Shown piece by piece: positions 1 through 5,293 of a stretch of 5,293 bases of DNA. The DNA is from CAZTXD01 sp964617995 (GTDB taxonomy: Bacteria > Actinomycetota > Acidimicrobiia > Spongiisociales > ZC4RG35), in contig CAZTXD010000195.1 in assembly GCA_964617995.1 (NCBI GenBank), positions 1-5,293 of the forward strand. The letters run 5' to 3'. The stretch's first letter is position 1, and each line of letters starts with the position of its first letter. The notes under the pieces are model-generated. The model saw nothing but the letters and a program-made list of their open reading frames with translations, had not been told where the DNA came from and did not search any database. The translations under genes were made by a program, and so were the position numbers.

Positions 1-875
1 GTCTCCTCCACGGGCGTCTCTGCCTCTTCCTTCGGTTCGTCGACGTTCTCGTCGTTCCACCACGACGTGTCGTCCCCGGCGGGAGGAGGGGTGCTCTGGG
101 GCTGCTCCGACCAGCTGGGGGCGACGGCAGCGGTGACCTCATGCTCCGGGGTGGCCGGCTCCGCCACCCGGCTCGGCTCGGAAGCGGGGACGGTTGCGGG
201 CGCGCTCACCTGTTCGACCAGACGGGCCCGGGAGAGCTCGGCCATACGGCGGGCGGTCTGGAAGGTGGTGGATCCCAGCCGGCCGGCGAGCTCGTGCACC
301 GAGCAGACGCCGTCCATGGCTGCGAGGAACCGCCAGGCGGTGTCGCTGAGGTTGACAGAGTCCTCGTCGATGGTGGGGACCATATGCCAGGGCACGGTCA
401 GGTCGGGTACCACCGCCTCGATATCGGACCAGTCGGCGGCGCGACGCTCGGCTTCGGAGATGATCGTCTCGACATCGAAGCTCTGCCCGGTCGGATAGTG
501 GGGTCGGGCATCCACCTGGAAGTCGAACTCGCCCCGACCCGGGCGGCGAATGCGATAGAGCGACTCCACGCAGTGCTCACGGACGAGCTCGGTCAGGGCC
601 GAGCTCGCTGCCGACGGGACCAGCGCTTCTGACACGGTCCCTCCCGAGACATCCACGCGGCTCAGGGCCTCATCGGAGACCAGGCCGGAGGCGATCAGGT
701 AGGGACGGAACGCCTCATCGGCCTCCACCGTCGCGAACGTCAGCGAACCCCCTTCGAGATAGATGCGCCCAGAGCCCTCACCCCGGACCCTCAGGCATCC
801 GGCCTGATGAGATCTGGCCAGGAGGCGAAGAACCTCCTCCAGGGGGAAGATCTCGAGATTTCCGCTCAGCGACAT
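1..875 (-). CDS. DUF4388 (PATAN) domain protein, C-terminus beyond window
   Basis: The reading frame is open from an ATG at 875 to the left edge: 291 complete codons with no stop, so the C-terminus is missing. AAAGGAG lies five bases before the ATG and fixes the start. Residues 1-50 carry the PATAN pattern: a GNLEIFPLEEVLRLLA opening, then AGCLRV and GRIYLEGGSLTFA strands. Residues 51-165 hold the usual helical remainder, including GEFDFQVD and a DVETIISEAERRAADW helix followed by a segment ending VPDLTVP. Residues about 172-222 (DTAWRFLAAMDG, SVHELAGRL, TARRMAELSRARLVEQ) resemble the winged-helix segment often found behind PATAN. From 225 on the chain is rich in Pro, Ala, Glu and Asp and looks disordered. 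There is no signal peptide or membrane segment, so it is probably cytoplasmic. PATAN domains are thought to mediate protein-protein contacts; the role here is unknown. The family call is firm, the function is not. Confidence 0.85.
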   Translation of the reverse strand, partial: MSLSGNLEIFPLEEVLRLLARSHQAGCLRVRGEGSGRIYLEGGSLTFATVEADEAFRPYLIASGLVSDEALSRVDVSGGTVSEALVPSAASSALTELVREHCVESLYRIRRPGRGEFDFQVDARPHYPTGQSFDVETIISEAERRAADWSDIEAVVPDLTVPWHMVPTIDEDSVNLSDTAWRFLAAMDGVCSVHELAGRLGSTTFQTARRMAELSRARLVEQVSAPATVPASEPSRVAEPATPEHEVTAAVAPSWSEQPQSTPPPAGDDTSWWNDENVDEPKEEAETPVEE

Positions 876-880
876 GGGTA

Positions 881-887
881 CTCCTTT
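881..887 (-). promoter_or_regulatory. Ribosome binding site of the PATAN gene
   Basis: On the minus strand this reads AAAGGAG, five bases before the ATG at 875. It is the clearest Shine-Dalgarno sequence in the window. It lies in the only true intergenic gap (876-904, 29 bases). That gap is too short to show a convincing promoter or terminator, so the PATAN gene is probably co-transcribed with aroE but starts translation independently. Confidence 0.75.
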
Positions 888-904
888 GGCGACCTGTTTA
901 GTCG

Positions 905-1720
905 TCACGATTGATTCGGTGCCGATCCCGCCTCTCTTGAGTGGTTTCGGATCGCGGCCGTCATCGTCTTCACGGGGGCTTCCCGGCCGGTCCACAGTCG
1001 AAAGGAGTCGGCGGCCTGAGCGATGAGCACTTCCAGGCCGTCGACGACGGTGAGGCCCCGCTCGCGGGCGTGAGCGATCGAAGGCGTTTCCTCGGCTCCA
1101 TAGGGAAGGTCGACGAGAGCGGCCGCCAGCTCGAGCAGCCGGGACTCGAGCGCCTCTCCCGCCATTCCCACCGGCGTGGCGTTCACCACCGTTGCGTTGA
1201 CCACCGCGGTGCCCCAAGGAACCCGGATGAGGTCCATCTCGAGCTGGTGTCGGAGGTGGGTGACGGCCTCAGGGCGTCGAGCGCTCACGTACAGGGTCCT
1301 CTCCCCCGCTGCCAGGCACGCGGCGGCCGCCGCTCCGCCGGCACCGAGGATCAACGCCGGAGTGGAGGTGTCCAGCGGCCACAGGCGCCGAAGAGCCGTG
1401 ACGTCGGTGGAATGGCCCACCAGCGTTCCGTCCGGTCTACGGACGATCGTGTTGACCGAGCGCGCTAGACGCGCCTCCTCGGACAGGTCGTCGACGAGGG
1501 CCGCTGCCACACCCTTGTGGGGCATCGTCACGTTCACACCGTCGAGATCTCCTCGCCGGATGTCGGCGACAATCTCAGCCATCCCGGTGGAGTCGACCTG
1601 TATCGCGGTGTATGACCCGTCGATTCCCGCCGCTTCCAGGGCGGCCCGGTGGATGTCGGGTGAGAGACTATGTGAGATCGGATCCCCCACCACCGCCAGC
1701 TTCAGGGTTGCGCTCACCAC
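905..1720 (-). CDS. aroE: Shikimate dehydrogenase (NADP+)
   Basis: Reduces 3-dehydroshikimate to shikimate with NADPH in the cytoplasmic shikimate pathway to aromatic amino acids. At 271 residues it has the normal family length. The N-terminal substrate domain shows GDPISHSLSP (residues 12-21; shikimate-binding Ser18 and Ser20), NVTMPHK (63-69; catalytic Lys69), SVNTI (Asn90) and HSTD (catalytic Asp106). All sit at a constant +4 offset from the E. coli enzyme. The Rossmann half has GAGGA (126-130), VVNATPVGM (178-186) and a GLEVLIAQAADSFRLWTG C-terminal helix (228-245). Departures: the usual NTD is STD, GAGGAxR has become GAGGAAAA, and the NRTxxR cofactor motif reads ARRPEA. The start is GTG at 1720, sharing one base with the mltG TAG stop; a second GTG follows at 1717 and could serve instead. 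Neither has a strong Shine-Dalgarno, which suggests translational coupling. A quinate/shikimate-dehydrogenase-like paralogue is a less likely alternative. Confidence 0.93.
   Translation of the reverse strand: MVSATLKLAVVGDPISHSLSPDIHRAALEAAGIDGSYTAIQVDSTGMAEIVADIRRGDLDGVNVTMPHKGVAAALVDDLSEEARLARSVNTIVRRPDGTLVGHSTDVTALRRLWPLDTSTPALILGAGGAAAAACLAAGERTLYVSARRPEAVTHLRHQLEMDLIRVPWGTAVVNATVVNATPVGMAGEALESRLLELAAALVDLPYGAEETPSIAHARERGLTVVDGLEVLIAQAADSFRLWTGREAPVKTMTAAIRNHSREAGSAPNQS
1175..1204 (-). repeat. Tandem 15-base repeat in aroE (VVNAT twice)
   Basis: Two adjacent 15-base units encode VVNAT-VVNAT (AroE residues 173-182) and differ at only two bases, both third codon positions. The second copy is the conserved NATPxGM motif; the first lies where the family usually has a less conserved strand lead-in. 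It may be a small in-frame duplication or chance. Confidence 0.6.
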
Positions 1721-2814
1721 TAAGGAAGCACCCCGTCCTCGCGTGCTCGGCGTACGGCATCGTTGTGGTCGTCGAGGTTGGTGGTGAAGGTGTGGCTGCC
1801 ATCAGGAGAGCTGAGGACGTAATAGAGGAACTCGGTGTCGGCAGGATCAGCCGCCGCTTCGAGAGAGGCCATTCCCGGCCCCGAGATCGGTGTCGGGGGG
1901 AGGCCCGAGATGCGGTAGGTGTTGTAGGGCGAGTCGACGTCGGCGTCGAAGTCCCCGGGCGATCGCGTGTCGAGTGCATAGAGAACCGAGGCGTCGATCT
2001 GGAGGAGCATGTCCTCATCGAGGCGGTTGAAGACGACGCTGGCGACGAGCGGACGTTCCTCGGCTACCCTCACCTCGGACTCGACGAGCGATGCGATCAC
2101 GATGCCTTCGTAACGGTCGAAGCCTGCTTCTTCGAGGCGTGACCAGTCCACGTCCGCCACCCTCTGCTCCATCGTCGAGGTGAGGCGCTGGAGAATGGCG
2201 CGGGCGGATGCCGTGGGTGTGAACTCGTAGGTGTCGGGGAACAGCAACCCTTCCCAGTCTGCCAACGTCGGTGACTCGGGCATCTCCCGCAAGTTGGTCG
2301 TCACCGTCCCCTCTTCGAGGGCACTCACGAACTCGTCGTGTGTCAGTTCGGTGGCGGCAGCGAGATCGTCGATGATCTCCGTGACACGCAGACCCTCGCG
2401 AATCGTGACCCGGACGGCATCGGAGATCGGGCCGGAACGAAGCGCATCGAGAACGTCGGCCGGGTCCATCCCTGTGGTCAACAGATATGTTCCAGCCCGC
2501 AGGTCCCCGGCGGCTCCGGCCGTCCGGACTGCCGTCTCGAACTGACCGGCAGATCCGACGACGCCCCGAGCGGCGAGGATGGCGGCGATGTCCTGGGCGC
2601 TGGCTCCGGCAGGTATCACCACCTCGATCTCCAATCCCCCCTCGACGTCCACCCCGTTCGTCCCGCCATCGTTGAAGGCCTCCCCCACCTGCTTGCCGAG
2701 GAAGGAAGCCCCTCCGACAACGGCGATACCGGCCAGGATCACGACGGCCACGACGGCTCCTGCCCGGCCAAGCCGTGCAAAGCCCGACGGGGGAGGAACG
2801 GGCTCCAGGCTCAT
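1720..2814 (-). CDS. mltG: Endolytic murein transglycosylase MltG (YceG-like)
   Basis: Cleaves nascent peptidoglycan glycan strands within the chain, acting on the outer face of the cytoplasmic membrane and thought to release strands from the synthesis machinery. The 364-residue protein has a short cytoplasmic Pro-rich N-terminus, one membrane helix at about residues 19-39, and an extracytoplasmic YceG domain from about 65 to the end. Visible motifs are EGLLFPDTYEF (188-198), ASLVESEV (241-248; Glu245 aligns with the catalytic Glu of E. coli MltG), VVFNRL (260-265), LQIDASVLYAL (271-281), YNTYRISGLPPTPIS (297-311) and HTFTTNLDDHN (341-351). DASV replaces the common DPTV; the remainder is standard. 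The ATG at 2814 overlaps the ruvX stop as ATGA and has GGGAAGG six bases before it. The TAG stop shares a base with the aroE start. No other family fits as well. Confidence 0.95.
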   Translation of the reverse strand: MSLEPVPPPSGFARLGRAGAVVAVVILAGIAVVGGASFLGKQVGEAFNDGGTNGVDVEGGLEIEVVIPAGASAQDIAAILAARGVVGSAGQFETAVRTAGAAGDLRAGTYLLTTGMDPADVLDALRSGPISDAVRVTIREGLRVTEIIDDLAAATELTHDEFVSALEEGTVTTNLREMPESPTLADWEGLLFPDTYEFTPTASARAILQRLTSTMEQRVADVDWSRLEEAGFDRYEGIVIASLVESEVRVAEERPLVASVVFNRLDEDMLLQIDASVLYALDTRSPGDFDADVDSPYNTYRISGLPPTPISGPGMASLEAAADPADTEFLYYVLSSPDGSHTFTTNLDDHNDAVRRAREDGVLP

Positions 2815-3236
2815 CGGGGCCCTTCCCGACCCGGTGGAGACCGATCGAGGTAGGCACGTAGCAATACGGCAGCGGCCACCTTGTCGACGGTTTGGCGACG
2901 ACGCCGACGCCTCACCCCCGCCTCCACCATCATCGAGTCGGCCATGCGGGATGTATAGCGCTCGTCCACCGTGGTCACCTCCAGTCCGGTCACCTCCGCG
3001 ATCTCCGCCGCCATCCGGTGGGCGGCCCGGGCGGAATCACCCTCGTCGCCTCTCTCGGTGACCGGAAGGCCGACGATGATGTGGTCGACATTCAACTCGG
3101 CTGCCAGCACCCTGATCCGCTCGAGTGCCTCCGTGGCAGCTACCACCTCGAGTGGCTGAGCGGTGATCCCGAGCGGGTCGCTGACTGCCAACCCCACCCT
3201 CACCGTCCCCGGATCGACGGCCAGCACCCTGCTCAT
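2811..3236 (-). CDS. ruvX: RuvX/YqgF family RuvC-fold nuclease
   Basis: A small cytoplasmic RNase H-fold nuclease of the YqgF family, linked in other bacteria to 16S rRNA 5'-end maturation and proposed as a Holliday-junction resolvase. Its 141 residues match the family. The acidic residues expected in the active site are visible: Asp8 in LAVDPGTVRVGLAVSDPLG, Asp91/Glu92 in VDERYTS, and Asp118 in VDKVAAAVLLRAYLD. The VGLP loop (55-58) is present, followed by VTERGDEGDSA. A run of six arginines (109-114) before the last Asp replaces the usual mixed Lys/Arg stretch and probably contacts nucleic acid. The ATG at 3236 overlaps the alaS TGA as ATGA, and its last four bases overlap the mltG start. 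No strong Shine-Dalgarno precedes it, only a weak GACGAG three bases away, so it probably depends on ribosomes ending alaS. Which substrate matters in this organism cannot be read from sequence. Confidence 0.94.
   Translation of the reverse strand: MSRVLAVDPGTVRVGLAVSDPLGITAQPLEVVAATEALERIRVLAAELNVDHIIVGLPVTERGDEGDSARAAHRMAAEIAEVTGLEVTTVDERYTSRMADSMMVEAGVRRRRRRQTVDKVAAAVLLRAYLDRSPPGREGPR
2821..2827 (-). promoter_or_regulatory. Ribosome binding site of mltG
   Basis: On the minus strand this reads GGGAAGG, six bases before the ATG at 2814 and inside the last codons of ruvX. It supports the ATG that overlaps the ruvX stop as the true mltG start, so MltG begins MSLEPVPPP with a short cytoplasmic tail before the membrane helix. 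Confidence 0.6.
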
Positions 3237-5293
3237 TGGCTCGTCAGCATCCTGGATGCTTCTTCTCGAATGACCGCCAGGGCCTCTTCCAGGGAGTCGC
3301 CGTCGGGACCTCCCGCCTGAGCGAGACCCGGGTCGCGGCTGCCGCCCCCGCCCATGGCTGCCGCACCCCGCACGGCCAGGTCGCCGGCCGACACCCCGCC
3401 GGCAACGAGGTCCGAGCTGGCGGCGGCCACGAGGGCCCCCTTGCCGTTGTTGCGGGATCCGATCACCACCAGAGACGAAACGCCGAGCCGGTTCCTGACG
3501 TCGAGGACCAGCTCCCTCAGGTCACCGGGTGCGAGCTCTCCCGCATCTCCGATCACGATGAGGTGGTCTCCTACCTGCTCGGCGGAGGCCGCCAGCTCTG
3601 CCGCCAGCTCGCCGCGACGTCGGGCAGCGCTCTCCTCCAGACGATCCTCCAGGATCCCGATGCGCTCCATCAACGCCTCGACCCGGTCCGGCACCTCCGC
3701 GGGCGGTACCTTCAGCAGTCGCCCCACCGACTCGAGCGAGCCCCGGACGGAGGCGAGGTGGCGGTAGGCCTCCTCACCCGTGAGGGCCTCCACCCGCCGG
3801 ATGTTGGAGCCTATCGACGACTCGGACGTGATCACCAGGGGCCCCACCTGCGCGCCGGTGTGGGTGTGGGTGCCACCGCAGAACTCGATGGAGAAGTCGC
3901 CTATCTCGACGACGCGCACCGTCTCGCCGTACTTGTCGCCGAAAAAGGCGAGGGCGCCCATCGCCTTCGCCTCGTCCCGGGTCGTGACGGTGGTCGAGAC
4001 GGGAGGGTTGGCTATCAGTCGCTGGTTCGCCCTCCATTCGACCTCACCGATCTCTTCGGTGGTCAGACCGGAGAAGTTGGAGAAGTCGAAGCGCAAGCGT
4101 CCGTCCTCCACCAGTGAGCCGGCCTGGTTGGCGTGGTCTCCGAGAACGTCCCGCAGGGACCAGTGGAGCACATGGGTTCCGGTGTGGCTCCTTCGAATGG
4201 CCTCCCTGCGGGGAGAGTCGATGGCCAGCTCGGCGTCCTGGCCGACCTGTATCGATCCAGACTCGACGGTGACCCGATGGCCGTGAAGGCCCTGAATTGC
4301 GTGCTGGGTGTCTTCGACACGGGCTACACCGGTCTCGGTTCGGACGGTGCCGCTGTCGCCGACCTGGCCTCCGGCCTCCGCATAGAAAGGGGTGACGTCG
4401 ATGAACAGCTCGGCCGGCTGCCCCGTCTCGATGGACTCTCGGTACTCACCTTCCTGGAGTATCGCCAGGATGCGCCCGGAGTCATGTTCCCGTTCATACC
4501 CGGTGAAGTCGGTGAGGCCGATCTCGTCCGCCAGTGTCCGGTAGACGTCCGCGGCGGCAGCGCCTTCCCCTCCTCTCCACGCCGCCCGGGCGCGCCGGCG
4601 TTGCGCATCCATCTCGGCTTCGAAACCCGCGGTGTCGACGTCGACACCGCGTTCGGCTGCGATCTCAGAGGTCAGCTCGATCGGGAAACCGTACGTGTCG
4701 TGGAGCTTGAAGGCGACACTGCCCGCCAGGGAGGCTTGGTCCGCCTTCCCCAGTTCCTCTTCCAAGAGCTCCACCCCCGACGAGAGCGTCTGCCGGAACC
4801 GCTCCTCTTCCCGGCTCACAGCCGAGAGGATCAGGTCGCGGCGCTCGACGAGGTCCGGGTACGCCTCCGACATGATGTCGATCGTCGTCTCGACCAGTCG
4901 GGGAAAGATCAGATCCTTGCCGGAGTCCGGTCGGAGTTGCCAGGCGTGGCGCACCGCCCGGCGGAGTATCCGTCGCAGCACGTGGCCACGCCCCTCGTTC
5001 GAGGGAACCACCCCGTCGCCGATGAGGAAAGTGACGGTCCTCCCGTGGTCGGCAAGGAGCCGCAACGACACATCCGCCTTCTCGCTGTCACCGTAGGACA
5101 GCCCCGCATAGCGGGCGGCCGCTTCCAGGATGGGCCACACCGTGTCGACCTGGAAGACCGTGGGAACGTCCTGGAGGATGGCTGCGATGCGCTCCAGACC
5201 CATCCCGGTATCGATGTTCTTGGCGGGAAGGTCCCCCACCACGTGGTAGGGCTCGTCCTGGATGTTCTGCATGAACACCAGGTTCCAGATCTC
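3233..5293 (-). CDS. alaS: Alanyl-tRNA synthetase, N-terminus beyond window
   Basis: Charges tRNA-Ala with alanine and hydrolyses mischarged Ser- or Gly-tRNA-Ala. The frame is open to the right edge, giving 686 residues. By comparison with the roughly 875-residue family about 180 N-terminal residues are missing, including class II motif 1. The fragment opens with EIWNLVFMQ, so the GTG at 5278 lies inside the gene. In fragment numbering: DTGMGLER (28-35, motif 3), SNEGRGHVLRRILRRAVRH (98-116), HDTYGFPIELT (198-208), the editing-domain FYAEAGGQVGD (303-313), HTGTH (His370, His374) and FCGGTH (Cys472, His476). These last four residues are the expected zinc ligands. A C-Ala/DHHA1 domain ends with GGGGSRDPGLAQAGG. 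All expected catalytic and editing features within the fragment are intact. The TGA stop overlaps the ruvX ATG by four bases. The identification is secure. Confidence 0.98.
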   Translation of the reverse strand, partial: EIWNLVFMQNIQDEPYHVVGDLPAKNIDTGMGLERIAAILQDVPTVFQVDTVWPILEAAARYAGLSYGDSEKADVSLRLLADHGRTVTFLIGDGVVPSNEGRGHVLRRILRRAVRHAWQLRPDSGKDLIFPRLVETTIDIMSEAYPDLVERRDLILSAVSREEERFRQTLSSGVELLEEELGKADQASLAGSVAFKLHDTYGFPIELTSEIAAERGVDVDTAGFEAEMDAQRRRARAAWRGGEGAAAADVYRTLADEIGLTDFTGYEREHDSGRILAILQEGEYRESIETGQPAELFIDVTPFYAEAGGQVGDSGTVRTETGVARVEDTQHAIQGLHGHRVTVESGSIQVGQDAELAIDSPRREAIRRSHTGTHVLHWSLRDVLGDHANQAGSLVEDGRLRFDFSNFSGLTTEEIGEVEWRANQRLIANPPVSTTVTTRDEAKAMGALAFFGDKYGETVRVVEIGDFSIEFCGGTHTHTGAQVGPLVITSESSIGSNIRRVEALTGEEAYRHLASVRGSLESVGRLLKVPPAEVPDRVEALMERIGILEDRLEESAARRRGELAAELAASAEQVGDHLIVIGDAGELAPGDLRELVLDVRNRLGVSSLVVIGSRNNGKGALVAAASSDLVAGGVSAGDLAVRGAAAMGGGGSRDPGLAQAGGPDGDSLEEALAVIREEASRMLTSQ
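3246..3260. repeat. 15-base inverted repeat at the alaS 3' end
   Basis: AGCATCC and GGATGCT flank a single central base, a perfect 7-base inverted repeat in the last codons of alaS, ten bases before the ruvX ATG. As RNA it could fold into a short hairpin of about six pairs with a three-base loop. No U-run follows, so it is not a credible terminator. An effect on alaS-ruvX coupling is possible but unproven, and chance is a real alternative. Confidence 0.4.
4628..4651. repeat. 24-base perfect palindrome inside alaS
   Basis: The half-site CGCGGTGTCGAC is followed directly by its exact reverse complement, with no spacer. It spans exactly eight alaS codons, encoding Arg-Gly-Val-Asp-Val-Asp-Thr-Ala between the aminoacylation core and the editing domain. 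The repeated Val-Asp (GTC GAC) codons produce the centre; the arms extend beyond what that dipeptide repeat requires. With no loop it would not make a good RNA hairpin without losing central pairs. As DNA it would suit a dimeric protein. No function can be assigned. Confidence 0.7.

Noticed and set aside
67..632. Overlapping plus-strand open frames opposite the PATAN gene
   Set aside because: They mirror a minus-strand frame with a clear PATAN pattern and a good ribosome binding site. Their translations are low-complexity Ser/Ala/Arg/Gly-rich.
876..904. Possible promoter or terminator between aroE and the PATAN gene
   Set aside because: Only 29 bases are available, mostly taken by the ribosome binding site and spacer. 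No hairpin with a U-run and no paired -35/-10 elements are visible.
1320..1333. 14-base palindrome of GCG/GCC repeats in aroE
   Set aside because: It is produced by a run of alanine codons after the glycine-rich loop. Low complexity explains it.
2015..2857. 280-codon minus-strand frame overlapping mltG out of phase
   Set aside because: Its translation is dominated by Arg and Gly with no motif, while the mltG frame carries the complete YceG signature. It is a frame shadow.
3853..3876. GTGTGG-type short tandem repeat in alaS
   Set aside because: It is the coding of the His-Thr-His-Thr-Gly stretch beside the zinc-binding CGGTH motif, which is a normal AlaRS position.
3236..4117. Long 293-codon plus-strand open frame antisense to alaS
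   Set aside because: It lies opposite well-conserved AlaRS motifs, its translation has no recognisable domain, and long antisense frames are common at this GC content.
5276..5278. GTG as the alaS start codon
   Set aside because: The frame continues upstream to the window edge as EIWNL, joining into the conserved AlaRS EIWNLVFMQ motif, so this GTG encodes an internal Val.

Overview
This window is a dense, high-GC stretch of bacterial chromosome in which every supported gene lies on the minus strand. It reads from right to left as alaS (N-terminal part beyond the right edge), ruvX, mltG, aroE, and a DUF4388/PATAN-domain gene cut by the left edge. The gene order alaS-ruvX-mltG-aroE is familiar from Actinomycetota such as mycobacteria. 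The AlaRS wording (MQNIQDEP..GDLPAKNIDTGMG; an HTGTH editing motif) together with the PATAN gene suggests a high-GC actinobacterial lineage, perhaps Acidimicrobiia-like. That placement is inferred from memory of the families, not from a search.

Layout: 3233-5293 is the C-terminal 686 residues of alanyl-tRNA synthetase, with the end of the aminoacylation core, the editing domain and the C-Ala domain. 2811-3236 is RuvX/YqgF, a RuvC-fold nuclease. 1720-2814 is MltG, a single-pass membrane endolytic murein transglycosylase. 905-1720 is shikimate dehydrogenase. 1-875 is a protein with an N-terminal PATAN (DUF4388) domain, a predicted winged-helix-like segment and an acidic proline-rich tail whose end lies outside the window.

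The first three junctions overlap by 4, 4 and 1 bases, and the fourth gap is 29 bases with a clear Shine-Dalgarno sequence. The genes therefore look like one translationally coupled transcript. No promoter, terminator, RNA gene, mobile element or CRISPR array is visible, and no non-coding stretch exceeds 29 bases. The products serve separate core tasks (tRNA charging, RNA/DNA processing, peptidoglycan chain release, aromatic precursor synthesis), so the shared operon is better explained by conserved gene order than by one pathway.

Most of the window is ordinary core genome, and I do not see a new defence or mobile system. The points worth a second look are the uncharacterised PATAN protein at the operon tail, a 24-base perfect palindrome inside alaS that spans exactly eight codons, and departures from consensus in the NADP-binding motifs of AroE.
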